From NCBI GenBank assembly GCA_029891385.1, contig CM057228.1, forward strand, positions 56,025,783 through 56,089,782: 64,000 bases of DNA, written 5' to 3'. The notes beneath the pieces are model-generated. The model saw only the letters and a list, made by a program, of their open reading frames with translations, was not told the DNA's origin and did no database searches. Shown in pieces: positions 22,166 through 34,439 of the stretch. Source of the stretch: Erythroxylum novogranatense (lineage: Eukaryota > Streptophyta > Magnoliopsida > Malpighiales > Erythroxylaceae). The translations under genes and the position numbers were made by a program. Position 1 is the first letter of the stretch. Every line of letters starts with the position of its first letter.

Positions 22166-23879
22166 GCTGGTATATATATATATATATAGTATTTTATTTT
22201 ATTATTTTGGCTTTAAGTGACCTGATTGCTTCTCTTGTCAATTTCTTTTCCGTCCGACGTCCGATTGACCTGATTCTTGAGGCATCGGATTCGTATAATA
22301 TTTAATTTCATTTTGTGATAATTTGGGAATTTTTAGACGGGAAATTGACGTAGCCCCGGGTAATTGTTCTATGGTCACTGTTTTATTTATTTTTGGACCG
22401 ATCGAGGTCCGAATTGAGCACTGTCAGTGGCTATAGTTTTCTAATTTTAGATGAAATTTTTATTACGGGAAAAATTAGGATTTAGGGCGAAATCTCATGA
22501 ACACATGCATTATACACTTACATGTGCATTATACTAATTCGGATTGGATAATTAGTGATCGGATTCCTCTCATTTGTTATAGAGGCACATTTGGAGCGCC
22601 GATCATCGACGTTATTGAAACTTCAGATGTTAGCTCGGAATACAGGTGAGTAACCTAGTTGGTTCCTCAACCTTTATGTGTTTAAGTTTTGCAATTATGC
22701 CATATGGAGATAATGGAGGTTTATAGTTTATGTGTATTTGAATTTGATTGATTTGGACCATAGTGTCTCAAATATTTGGAATGAGATAACGGCGCTACTT
22801 GTGAGTATGCTGCTTGTAATCTGTTATATTGGAGATCTCGGACCGAGGTCCGAGGAAATGGGAAATTGATATTGAAGTGTTAATTGTCATTTTGCTTCGA
22901 TACATTGGATGGGATTATAAATGTGATATAGTAGGATGCAATAAATTGGAAATGTAGATAATTGAAATACCGGACCGAAAGTCAGAAGAATTGGCAAATA
23001 GTAATGATATGTAAATGGAAATTGAATATGTACATTGCATGCATAAACATAAATGTGTGATCGATAAAAGCGGTTGTGGACCGAGCGACCATGATCGGGG
23101 CATATCACGCCTAACGATGTGAGAGCTTTATTTCAACGCACAGACCTCAGTCCAACGATTGAGCCATGACCTCGATGTATCGTGGCTTCAAGCCCAATGT
23201 TTTCAGAGCCACCGACTCAACGCAATGTGCCCGCATCTGGGGCAGTTTCAGCCAAAGCACGGTCACAACAACGAAATGAAAATGGAATAAGTGTCACATG
23301 CGCATTGCATATATATATACGATCGTAAATGAGTGGAAGATGTAAATGATGAAATTGTATGTATATGAAATTGAACTGAAATGTGATAATATGTGATATT
23401 ATCGTTAATGCTACCGTGTGCTAATATGATTGGTGAATGCATGAGTTGAGTGAACCATCGATGATGGTTTTCACCGAGTTCGCAAAACTCACCCAAAATT
23501 GGCATCTATTTTTCAGACTTAGAAGAATACCCGTTAGGCGGCAGGCGTATGACATCCGCCGTTGAAGAAGCAGAGAAGTGGTCGGGATCGGTTAGCGTCA
23601 TGTCTAGTGTTTCTATTCTTGGACTTTTGTATTACTAATTTGGACAAGTTGTAAAGTCAATTGACCGAAATAAATTGTAAATGTAAAAGTGGGCCCAAGG
23701 CCATTGTATTGATTATATAAATTGCTTTCGCGTTAATGATAATATGTGCGATTGTGTAAAAAAAAAGTTATCTTGAAGTTTTCTCGAGTGATGTAGCACG
23801 CCACCCTCGCGGGGCACGGACCTGGATATCACCGTCGATGTTGGGTTCGGGTCTTGCGGGAGTGAGGTGTTACATGTGG

Positions 23880-25932
23880 GCAGGGTCAGGTCGGATCCAA
23901 CTGGATCTTTTTAGGTTAAATGGGTTGATAAGGGATTCTGTTCGGCTCCATTAGAGCTGAACAAAATCCCTTACCTATACCCCAACCTAGTGTTCACTGC
24001 CACCATCTTTGAATGTCTCCGAATTCCAAGCTTCTGGTCGTTTTTACTTCCTCCGTTTAATCTTTTTCAGTCTGCAAGGTTATTCCATTCCTTTTTCCAA
24101 ATTTTTTATTGTTTGCTTAAATTTCCAATTCTCTTACTTGCATCTCAGTCTTGCGTAATCAAACAATCTTGTTTTGCCTAGTTTTCATTGCATTAGCTTC
24201 CCTCATTCGTTCTTCTCTATGTATTTACCCAAGTCCCTAAGCTTGAATTTTTCTTTATTCACTTCTCTTCAGTTAGCGATTTAAATCTCAGCTGCCATGG
24301 GTTGGAGTTTTGGGATAAGGATTTTTCTCTCTTTTTTCTTTAAACAATCTTCTCTCTTCATGATCTTCTACTGCTTCATTCTAATTTTAATAGTCCTCTG
24401 TTGTATTTTTGGTGTTCAACTTTTTTTTTTCATTTGAGATAATAAAGATTGAACTAGCTGCTTACTTTTTCACTTTGATCTTTATAAACTTGGATAGTAA
24501 GAAAGGCTGGGATTGATAGGAAGGAATGGAAAAGAAGACTGATGCACATGGATTTTCATTCAATTAAAGGAGCAGGATTAGTGCAAAATTGTAGGTTTCT
24601 TGTTTTATGTTCTCTGTATCTTAGGGTTTAGTAAATGTTAAACAAGAAAATTTACTAGAGCCTTATATAAAATCTAGACATAGCCTAAAAGACACCATTG
24701 GGATTTCTTTCAAGTATTTTTCTTTTGTTTGTTTCTAGATTTAGAGAGCAACAAGGAATCATAAAGTTATTGTCTTGAGGGTTCATGGGTTTTACTTTTC
24801 ATATGTGTGAAAAAAGAGTTGATTCGTCATATGCTTCTTTAGTTAAAGTTAACTTTTGAGTATAAAGATAGCAAAAGCTTGTTACTTTAGGTCTTTGTCT
24901 CTTATGGAAAATGCTTATAGAAGATTACAAAAGTTTGTCACTTTAGGTCTTTGTTCTGTTGTAGGAAGGTTAATATTCGACAAAAGGTTTCAGTGACAAA
25001 CCATCGGTTTAAGCCTTGTAAAGTGCAACTATAAGTGTTTGATCCTTACTAAGTTTTAGTTCTGCTCTTTTTTTGAATATCCTTCCATATTTTAATGAAC
25101 ACACTTCCCTGAAAGCACATGCTTACTTGTTTTGTACCTTTAAGTTTACATATCTTTTCAGGAGAGTTCTCTTCAGCTCCGAGACTGAAATTAAGGGTAA
25201 ACACAAGTCAAGGGTAAGACTCTATTTTTGGTTTTAGTTCATGTTTAGTCAGCTTATTGTTGACATATATGGATAGTTTCAAATGAATGGTGTAATTATC
25301 AAATGTTATTTTCCAATTGCACATAGTTTTTATAAAGTCTAAGTACCCTCTTCACTTTAGGGTGATCTGAAATTATTGTGTTTTATATGTTATTTACTTG
25401 CTTCTGAAATTTTAACCTTATGCTTGATCCATTTATAAGTGCAAACATCAAACTTTTAGGTTTAATCTGAATATGTGTTAATAATTTTAACCCTATGGAA
25501 CTTTTTTAGGTCAATCTTTATCACATATCCTTTAGTAACCAAAAGAAAAATCTTCTGTTTCTTTAGTTTTAGTAACAAGGAAGCTTCTCTTTGTTTAATC
25601 AAGTGAATGACTTTTCTTACTGGTGATCCTCCATATGTTATGTGGAATTGTTAGTGACTAGTATTTTGTAGTTTTGATATTTAGATAACACTTCATAGTT
25701 GTTTGAACTCCTATTCATGCTTGAAAAAATGTTTACTATAATTTGTAGTTTGGATCTCCTGTTTATATTGCTTCCATCATCTTACTAACATAGGTATTTG
25801 GTTTGTAAAAAAATGAAATTCTATATGCTTCTAGTTTGAGTGGTTGTCTTCTTTTTTTCTTTTTTCTTTATTTTTTTTGACAATAAGAGAGAAAAAAGGT
25901 ATCATTTTGTGCTAATTGCAGAATCAGTAAAG
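23880..25932 (+). other. Host flank: right arm and upstream non-coding DNA
   Basis: 23930-23977 folds on itself (aagggattctgttc against gaacaaaatccctta) and forms the centre of the inverted duplication. The right arm runs to about 24240. Pyrimidine-rich 5'-UTR-like sequence continues to an ATG at 24297 (ATGGGTTGGAGTTTTGGG). Splice-like words occur (cttttcag at 25155; ttgcag at 25920), but I found no recognisable exon. It may be the 5' part of the gene ending at 43545, separated from it by R4. Confidence 0.35.
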
Positions 25933-26260
25933 TGATAAACCTAAGGTAACTCGATTCTATGTTAGGAGAAGTAAGCAGAAGGAAGAGGAGTAATAGTGCA
26001 GAAGGGTATGGTATTATATTTAGTTATTTTGTTAATAATGCTGACAACCAATCATTAGGTTGTCAGCTAACAGAATCTGTTAGTAGCCACATATTCTCAG
26101 TATAAATAACATAAAGGAAGGAAGAAAGAGAATATATAAGCAATGACATATGTATGAGCCTTAGGCTGGAGGTATTGGACCTCAAAAACCAGATTACGAT
26201 TGTATTCTTTTACAGAAATCAATATCAGAATACATATTTTTTGTACCTGTTTTTCTAGAA
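25933..26260 (+). repeat. R4 5' LTR, interrupted
   Basis: Matches 42541-42868. The last seven bases (cctatca) are at 30307-30313, beyond S2. Confidence 0.93.
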
Positions 26261-27089
26261 TGTTGGGACCCGACCCAAAGACCGGACCCCAACTGTTGGA
26301 TCCGAGACCCAACTGCACATAACTTCCCACTTTTGCTCTTGCTTTGTTATCACAAATATTGGACCCCGTTCTCGGAACCCAACTCTCTTGCTCAAAATCG
26401 TGAAACCTGAGCGTGCGTATTACTTCGAAGGGTTATAAATTTTTTTTTTCATTCTTAATCCCTTGAACCCTTAAAGACATCATGAATTCATTCTCATACT
26501 CAAAACGATCCCAAAATTTACTTACCAAAGTTCCGTAGTGTGCCCATGTACCTAATCATCATACTTGAACTTATTTCCACTACGCGTTCACCGAATTTGA
26601 AAAACTTAAACTCTTAAATTTCATTTGGAATTCTCTTGTAATTCATAGCCTTATGACTCTTGTTTAATTTAAGACAAGAACCGCTCCAATCGGAGTTCTA
26701 TAACTCAAGATACACTCCAACAACCTAAAAGAGTTCATACCGGAAACATACTCTCTCAACTGACCCCTTACTTGATTTCATGCCGACTCTTTCAATTTAA
26801 CTCCAAATGATACCAATTTTTATAACAAGAAAGATATATGTCTTATGAATCCAATGGTTCAAACTTCACCTCAATTGGAGGTCGGATGAGTGATTTATGC
26901 CCCAAAAGAATAGACTATGCTCATACCCAAAATCAAATTGAACATCTTTTGGCGCAAAAGCCATAACTTTCACTATAGATGTCGGAATGACTTCGTCCTT
27001 GGACGGTTAGAAAATAGACATCTAGGGCTACAACTTTTGTGAAGACCAAAATTTGAAATTCTATCATTATCAGGTTACATGGACCGTGT

Positions 27090-27360
27090 GAAAATCACAC
27101 AGTCTGTGTGAAAATTCACACAGGCTGTGTAACTTTCTGCTACTACGTCTCCCTGCACCATGGATTTACACAGTCTGTGTGAAAATTCACACAGGCTGTG
27201 TAACCCACTGTTACTGCCGTCTCCCTACACCTGAAATTTACACAGTCTGTGTGAAAATTCACACAGGTTGTGTAACTTTTTGCCACTACCATCTTCCTGC
27301 ACCTAAAGTTACACAGTCTGTGTGAAAATTCACACAGGTTGTGTAACTTTCTGCCATAAC
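27090..27360. repeat. 71-72 bp tandem array of nested palindromes, S2
   Basis: Four units, with agtctgtgtg at 27101, 27172, 27244 and 27315. Each unit has two dyads (acacagtctgtgt and acacaggctgtgt) separated by a short spacer, so each can form two small hairpins or one longer one. Confidence 0.9.
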
Positions 27361-28115
27361 AACAACAACATTTCACCAATGCTTTCTAACTTATTCCTTA
27401 CACCAAATTTACTTGTAATTTTGCAAGATTTACTTACTCTACTACTAAAATACTTCATAACAACTCCAAACATCAAACTTATTTTATCATTCTATCAATT
27501 TTTTGATTGATTTGTCCATCAAACCTTAAATTCATAGGTAACCATCCAAGCTATCATCACAAGCAAGACTTATGCATCATGCTAACTTTCAACCATCGTA
27601 ATTCTCTACTTCCAACTTCTATTGTCTAACCAATTTAACACATCCACAAGACTTTGCACAATCAACCTCACACAAGCCTCATTCTCACCTTCATTACACA
27701 TACATGACCATCAATCCCAACCTCATAACGTTTACCTACCCATGTGATATTCATACCATCTCATGCATCATCTCAAAAGATCAAAGGTCATACAATCAAG
27801 CATTATACATTAGAGTTTAAAATTCACTTTTGAATCATAACTCATTCATTCCATCTTCATCAAATCATGTCATACTTCATTCAATGCTTTAGTGGGCATT
27901 TTAAGCCCAATTACATTAATCATCATACATAAGAGTTTTACAATTTCATTGGCATTTCCTAGCCAAATTCCAAAACCAATAACAATATCTCATTTACCTT
28001 ATTCAATTGCTCATACGAATTTACAACTATACATTTACATAACCAAACTTCAAATGCACAATAAAACAAGCACAAGATGTCTTGATCCACTTCCACTTAA
28101 TTTCTTGCTAAAAAC

Positions 28116-29277
28116 CTGGAAATTGGGAAAATAGGGGGGTGAGCTTGGGGAGCCCAATAGGTTCTATGCTTATAACCAAATAATGAACAAAACAGTTTTA
28201 GAATTTCATTTCCATATAAATTTCCTTTAGATCATAAAACATTGTGTTCTTCAAAACTCTTGTCATTTTCTTGAAATCACAAATAATTCATTTTTCAAAA
28301 GCTCATCAAATCATAAACTAAGAGCTCTTGTCATTTTCTTGAAATCACAAATCATTCATTTTTCAAAAGCTCATCAAATCATAAACTAAGAGCTCTTGTC
28401 ATTTTCTTGAAATCACAAATCATTCATTTTTTTTAAAATTCATGAAATCATGAATGCAATTCAACTTGTCACAATTCACATCATATAACACATATAACCT
28501 AACACATCATAATGGTTTGGCAAGTCCACAATTCTTGGCAACCATATAGTCTCATTTAATGAGCTTATATGGGCAAATCTTGAGGAGTCCAAATATTGGA
28601 TCATCCTATGCCACAGTCGGGCAGCCGGGCGAAGGCTTTTCATGGTCATCGTGCACGAGATGTTTCTTGGGTGGACTTTACCTAACCCACTTAACATATA
28701 ATCATGACTTGAAACTTGATTGCCCTATGGCAAAAATCTTGGAAATCTTGTTTTGCATAAATCATGCAAATTTTCATAAATCATTTCATGATTATAAAGC
28801 ATTTCATATGCAATGCATCATCATTCCTCAAGCAAAATCACATAACAACCACATTCACATATCAAATCATCAATCATCCAATTCACATAACATTTTCAAA
28901 TCATTCATACCATTATACATCAATGATAGCAATTTCTCAAGGCATTTAAAAACAATGAACTTGAAAGCATTTTTAGATTCGTAATTTTTTTGAAAGATGT
29001 ATTACTGGCCCATCATTTAACTATAAACATAAAACCTACCTTATGATTCCTTGCTTGAAAACCTTGCTCCAATGACCTTCCCTTGCTTTCCATTCCTCTT
29101 GCCTCTCACCATTTTCCTCAAAATCAACACAATCCCCAAATCAAAAGACATCCAAAATGCAACAAATCCTAAGGACACAAATCATGAAATTGATCTTGGA
29201 ATCACAATACCCATTCATTTTCTAGGCTTTCTCAACCATAACCCAAATAAAAGCTCTAACAAAACTTCATGACTTAC
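28116..29277 (-). other. Candidate LTR intron, S2
   Basis: Donor GAG|GTAAGTCAT and acceptor CCCAATTTCCAG|GTTTT, preceded by GCTCACCCCCC. Length 1162. This is the cleanest donor/acceptor pair in the window. Confidence 0.45.
28255..28430 (+). repeat. ~62 bp direct repeat, about three copies
   Basis: The phrase 'gagctcttgtcattttcttg' and its continuation (aaatcacaaatcattcattt, tcaaaagctcatcaaatcat) repeats, with starts near 28257 (partial), 28321 and 28391. Specific to S2. Confidence 0.85.
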
Positions 29278-30315
29278 CTCAAATCCTTGCTCAAATAAGA
29301 GGTTCCTTGGCTTAGATTGTAGCTTGACTCCTCCTACACCTTTTTATCTCTTGAACCTTCTTCAAAATCTTCTTAAATCTCTTGGATCTTGGAGCCCTAG
29401 CAAGAACTCTTTTTCTCCTCCTTCTTTCTCCATTCACGAAATCTCTCTTCCCTCTCTCTTTTAATTTCGTTACTCTCTCTTCTTTTTCCTACTAACCTAC
29501 TTAAATCCTCCCTTTTATACTCCTTTACTAAGTCACTTAAGCCCATTTGCCTTTAAGCCCATCTACTCTTCTCCTCTTCTTCTTTCCTTCTTCATTTAAC
29601 TCATACTACTCAAGCCCAAGTCCACTTCATTTAATTCCTTCCTTCTTATTTTCCTACTACAACTTAAGCCCATCTCATTTATATCCTCTCTTCTTTATTC
29701 ATTTCATTTGGACCCAAAGCCCAATTTATTCTTCCTTCTTTCTTCTCATCCTACTAAATCACTTAAGTCCAAACCATTTCTTCTTCTTTTCATTTGATTT
29801 AGGCCCATCATTCTCTTAGGCCCAATTAAACTCTAAACTCTTAAATTCAACTAACACATTTAATTGTATTAATTCATGCCACCTAACTCATTACTCTCAT
29901 TTAATCCTCTTCTTTTTTTTTATCACCACTTAAGCCCAATTTGAGTCCAAGGCCCATTTAACCCTTAATACATTCATAACCTGCATAATACCTTAATACA
30001 CTTAATCCATGTCATATAGTCTTAGTCTAATCAACATGTTAATCAAATTTTCTTAACATGCTAATTTAGTCCACAAAAATACAATCATTGAATCCCATTA
30101 AATCATTCCACCTAATTTCATGACACCTTACCTTAAGCATATTAACATGTCAATTAGTTCCACATTAATCCATCTCATATTTATACCATATCTTCCATTT
30201 CATTTCAATTTCAAAAATTCTTAACTTCTTTACTCATGAATAATCATTCAAAAATCCTTATTTAATAATCCTAGCTTACCAAAAAGATTCGGGGTCCAAT
30301 ATGGAACCTATCAAC

Positions 30316-30329
30316 TGGTATCAGAGCAG
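30316..30329 (+). other. R4 primer binding site
   Basis: tggtatcagagcag is an exact initiator-Met PBS two bases after the LTR end. This fixes where the split 5' LTR resumes and ends. Confidence 0.93.
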
Positions 30330-30342
30330 TTGATCCTGAACA

Positions 30343-31345
30343 ATGGTTGTTAAGAAAGCTGATAATCGAATGGAAGGGCTGGAGAAGGATTTGGAACTGT
30401 TGTGAGAAGAGAGGCGAAGAGATGGGGAGGAGATACAAAAAATCGATCAGTCAGGTTCACCAAGAGTTTCAAAAGCAACTCAGTCATTCCAATCAAGAAT
30501 GGCAGAGGCAAATGGACGACCACAGCTCAGAGCTCCAAAAGAAGATGGAGATTGTTAATAGGGAAATGGGAGAATGCTTGAGATTAGAGATAAAAAATCA
30601 AAGATAAAAAGTATGATGATTTCGGTCTTGCAGACATGGAAAAAAAAAGAGGGTGGAACTGTAGAGATCCGACCCAAAGAGCACCCACCTGAAGAACACC
30701 TGCCCTAACCTAGTCAAAGGAGAGAGCTGGGAAAAGCTCTAGTTGCGCCAGAGGAACATTTTGAGAGCAACGATCTGCGCAACAAGGCCAGTTACCGTGT
30801 CGAACCACCTCCAAAGTTCGCATGCCATGACGACTTCCGGTGAGACTGTCAGACACGAAGGATCAAGATGCCCACGTTCGAAGGGGATGATCCCAATGGG
30901 TGGATCTACAAGACTGAGCGGTTCTTTTTAGTGGGGAGGTTCATCGAAGTGGAAAAGATGGAGCTTGTGGGTATGAGTCTGGAGGGAGATGCGTTGACGT
31001 GGTTCAAATAGGTGGAGAGTCGTCGACTCATTGTGGATTGGCAGGAGTGCAAGAAGCTGGTGACGTAGAAATTTCATTTAACTCACGAACGTACACAGTG
31101 TCAACGACTGTTAACAGTGAAGCAGATCGAAATAGTGGTGGAATATATTAGCAAGTTTCTCGAACTCGCCACCCCTCTCCTGAAATTACTTGATGCAGTT
31201 TTGGAGAGTACCTTCATGAATGGGTTAGTAGAGGGAATTTGACTAGAAGTATAGATTATCAAGCCTAGGAATTTGGCTGAGATGATGGAGTTATCCCAGC
31301 AGGTGAAGGAAAAATTTCAATGCATGAACAAACTAAGATGGAACC
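30343..31345 (+). pseudogene. R4 gag pseudogene
   Basis: The ATG at 30343 opens MVVKKADNRMEGLEKDLELL followed by a stop. A coiled-coil-rich N-terminus continues in a shifted frame to 30605. The conserved gag core begins at about 30869 (MPTFEGDDPNGWIYKTERFF) and runs with WFK, then stops, through HERTQCQRLLTVKQ to ELSQQVKEKFQ near 31320. This is the Retrotrans_gag region of Reina-like elements. Several stops are present. Confidence 0.85.
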
Positions 31346-32181
31346 GCTAGGGAATAGGCATGAGGTGGGGATCAGTGGGGCCACGAGTGGACCATACAAG
31401 AGCAGAGCAAAAGAGGAAGGAAATAGGAACTCATGGGAATCATCCTGCTACTTATCCAAGACCCAGAAATACAGACGGTAGTAGGGACCAGAATATGGGA
31501 AATTTTTTAAGGCTAACGGTGAGTGAGTTACAAGATAAGAAGGCGAAGGGGCTTTGTTTTAGGTGTGATAAGAAGTTCAATCCAGGTCATCGGTGTAAAA
31601 AAATAGAGCTTCAGGTGTTGGCTACCATGGATGAAGAAACTGAACCTGAGAAGGAGTTGGAGGGAGAGGTAGAGGAAGAAGATTTGCAACCAGTGGAGTT
31701 AGTTGCAGGGTTAGTGTTAGGGTTCACGTTTCCTAAGACTATGAAAGTGAAGGGGATCGTAGATGGGAGAGAAGTAATGATATTGATTAACAATGGAGCC
31801 TCGCATAATTTCATTTCATGGGAGTTGGTGAGACTATTGAACTGTGAATTAGAAGGAACTACACGGTATGTAATAGCCATGGGTAATGGACATAAGATTA
31901 GGGGAGAAGGAATTTGCAAGGGGATAGTGCTGTTAGTGCAAGGATTGAAGGTAACAGAAGAATACTTACTGATGGAGTTGGGCAATTGTAATGTTATACT
32001 AGGTATTAAATGGCTACAAACTTTAGGCAAAGTGGTGACGGATTGGGATAAGATGACAATGGAGATTAAGCAAGGGGTCTGGACCCTCATGATTATAGGA
32101 GATTCGACCTTTGCAAAAACATCGATTAGATTGAAAAATTTGGTGCATACTAGAACAGATGAAGATTCGGTATATCTGTAG
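31346..32181 (+). pseudogene. R4 gag end and protease
   Basis: The longest open stretch of R4 (273 codons, 31360-32181). A CCHC zinc knuckle (GLCFRCDKKFNPGHRCK, about 31550-31600) is followed by a Glu-rich linker and a retropepsin-like domain. The catalytic site reads MILINNGASHNFIS (31779-31820). Both the catalytic aspartate and the next residue are Asn, so the protease would be dead although the frame is open. GIKWLQTLGKVVTDW closes the domain. Confidence 0.88.
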
Positions 32182-33030
32182 CAAATGAGGTTTGCATAAC
32201 GGAAAGAGCTGAAGGGTGCCACTCTAGTTCAATCGGAGCTGAAGGAGATTTTGGAAGAATTTCGAGCAGTTTTTAACATGCCTCAACAATTTCCTCCTGA
32301 AAGAGATAAACACCATGCCATTGTATTCCAAAAAGGAGCTAATCCGGTCACGGTTAGACCATATAAATATCCATTGTTCCAGAAGAATGAGATTGAGAAG
32401 TTATTGAAGGAAATGTTGGATTCCGGAATCATTCAGCCAAGCGTGAGTCCTTATGCTAACCCGTTGTTGTGGGTCAAAAAAAAAAGATGGGGGGTGGCAT
32501 TTTTGTGTGGACTACCATGCTTTGAATAAAGTGACAGTTGTAGACAAGTTTTCGATCCCTATCATAGACGAACTACTTGATGAATTAAAAGGGGCCACTA
32601 TTTTTTCGAAGATTGATTTAAAGGCGAGGTATCACCAAATCCGTATGAGACCGGAAGATATAGAGAAGACAACATTTAGAACTCATGAAGGGCATTACAA
32701 ATTCCTCATCATGCCCTTTGGATTAACTAACACACTAATCACGTTTCAATCTCCATAAACCATGTTTTTAAGCCTTACCTCCGTAAATTTGTATTGGTAT
32801 TTTTTGATGACATCTTGATCCATAGTGCCAGCGATGAAGAGCATGTTTGTCACTTAAGGGCAATCCTAATTGTGCTCCAATCCCAACAATTGTATGCTAA
32901 TTGGAAGAATTGCATTTTTTAGCAAGAAACATTGGAATACCTAGGGCACATCATATCAAGAGATCGGGTGGCAGCCGACATGAAAAAAATCTAGGTTATG
33001 GTCAATTGGCCAAGACCAATGAATGTAAAG
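32182..33030 (+). pseudogene. R4 reverse transcriptase
   Basis: VRPYKYPLFQKNEIEKLLKE and [20 protein letters not shown] (32355-32480) are followed by a frameshift in an A-run at 32477-32486. The next frame reads [31 protein letters not shown] and MPFGLTN. The catalytic box is VFFDDIL (about 32800-32820). Stops at 32756, 32921 and 33031. Otherwise a full RT palm/finger order. Confidence 0.9.
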
Positions 33031-33591
33031 TAGTTGAGTAGCTTCTTAGGATTGAAAGGATACTATAGGAAATTCGTGAAGAATTATGGAGAAATCTCCT
33101 GGCCGTTGACACAATTGTTTAAAAAAGAAGGTTTCAAATGGACTGAGGAGAGTGAAGTTTCCTTTCAACAGCTCAAGCAAGCCATGATTTCAGCCCCGGT
33201 ATTAACCTTATCAGATTTCACTAGACCTTTAATAGTGGAAACTGATGCATCAGTCAATGCTATAGGAGTTGTTCTAGTACAAGAGAATCGACTTATTGCC
33301 TACTACAGCTAGGTTTTGCCCACATCCAACCGGCATAAATTAGCCTATGAGCGTGAACTGTTGGCCATTGTCTTAGTGGAGAAGAAATGGCGATCATACC
33401 TTTTAAGTCATCAATTCATCATCCAAACTGACCAACAACCACTTAAGTTTCTACTGGAACAACATGAAGTCCACCCTGATTATCAAAAATGGCTGTCCAA
33501 ACTATTGGGGTACACTTTTAGCATTGAGTATAAGGTGGGAAGAGAGAATAAAGTAGCTGATGTTTTTTCGAGAATACCTCCTTAGGCAGAA
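33031..33591 (+). pseudogene. R4 connection and RNase H domain
   Basis: SFLGLKGYYRKFVKNYGEI (33040-33100), then PLIVETDASVNAIGVVLVQE (catalytic Asp in ETDAS), one stop at 33310, YERELLAIVLVEKKWRSYLL and FIIQTDQQPLKFLLEQ with its TD. It ends NKVADVFSRIPP. Only one stop, so this is among the best-kept parts of R4. S3 begins 127 bases later. Confidence 0.9.
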
Positions 33592-34255
33592 GTTATGGTA
33601 GTAGTAGCACTCAAGGCATTGGATATGCAGCAAATGATCAAGGAGATTGAGGTTAATCCCAAATTGTCCAAATTGAAGCAAGAGCTCCGGGAAGATGGGG
33701 GATCACATCCTCCTTATTGTTGGCACCCCTCCCGGATGAGTCACGTGTTCGATGTCCTACGTGACATCTAGACGCACATCTCACGAGGGAGGAATTCCTC
33801 ACCACAAAAGGGAACTCCAATTGAACTTATATTAATGTCCTCCAAACAAATCTTGTAAGATTCACCTTAATCTCTCTTAATAAAATTTATCTGCTTAGGG
33901 CCCAAAAATTGAATCTAATACCTAAGCTAAAATGGAATTTCATGCCTCTATAATAATCAAAAATGAAAATCACTTCAATCGGAGCTTCCTAGATCAAGAG
34001 ATCACCGAAATACGGAAACATGTTCAATATGTCCGACTAATTCTCTCTGTTTGATAAAAATCTGAAAAAATTCAACTTAATCTAAAAATTTTAAATTTTT
34101 GCATGAGGGAGTAGAAATTTTTTCTTAGCAAACTAATGCTTCGAAAATTGAGTAAATCGGAGGTGAAACGAAACAATTACGAGCTAAAAAGTGGGAGTAG
34201 GTTAAAATTTGAAAAAGGAAAAATCAGAAAATGAAAGAAAATCAAAAACGCACAA

Positions 34256-34375
34256 ACAGCGTCGCCTTGTGTGCGCAGGTCACTAGCGGTCACGGTCGCA
34301 AGCTGCTCACGGGGGCGAGGCGCTCGCCCTTGTGAGCGCTTGTCCTCGCGAGGGCGCCGGCGAGTCCGAAATTCC
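34256..34375. repeat. GC-rich hairpin island, S3
   Basis: gggcgag-gcg-ctcgccc (34313-34329) is a perfect 7-bp stem. Further gcgagg/cctcgcgagg words follow. It is GC-rich against AT-rich flanks and lies downstream of the candidate intron. Confidence 0.8.
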
Positions 34376-34439
34376 ACATATATATGTATACATATGATTT
34401 TTTTTGTTTTTCTTTGGAAACCAAACATTATACCTGAAA

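Larger units (their letters stand above)
20571..23516 (+). other. Candidate LTR intron, S1
   Basis: Donor TTTG|GTAAGTCT. Acceptor side: stem GAGTT-cgcaa-AACTC, CTCACCC and a T-rich tract to TTTTTCAG|AC. Length 2946. The island and ~180 bp units lie inside it. Confidence 0.45.
19684..23874 (+). mobile_element. S1: solo LTR, 4191 bp
   Basis: Starts TGTAACATCCC and ends GAGGTGTTACA, with a perfect 5-bp TSD (tgtgg at 19679-19683 and 23875-23879) and no internal region, so it is a solo LTR left by LTR-LTR recombination. Related LTRs are S4, R6 and R7 (all minus). Inside: TATA word 20239-20246, donor 20571, ~180 bp diverged units (about 21130-21990), a GC-rich palindromic island (22015-22165), the 'gtccgattgacctgattc' block (22259-22277), the hairpin/CTCACCC module (23478-23496) and CAG at 23514. 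Confidence 0.9.
26261..30301 (-). mobile_element. S2: solo LTR, 4041 bp
   Basis: Minus orientation: starts TATTGGACCCCGAATC (CA end on the + strand mutated to ta) and ends GGGTCCCAACA. Target duplication tagaa (26256-26260) / tggaa (30302-30306), one mismatch. Modules on the minus strand: TATA 29519-29513, donor GAG|GTAAGT at 29277, GGGC...GCTCACCCCCC, acceptor TTTCCAG|G at 28116, then a 71-72 bp palindromic array (27360-27090) and the 'CATAACTTT' block near 26970. Confidence 0.88.

Noticed and set aside
29547..29819. 90-codon Phe/Pro/Leu/Ser-rich frame
   Set aside because: Pyrimidine-rich LTR leader of S2 read in sense; no domain, lies between TATA and LTR start.
31611..32222. 203-codon minus-strand frame
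   Set aside because: Exact antisense shadow of the open R4 protease frame.
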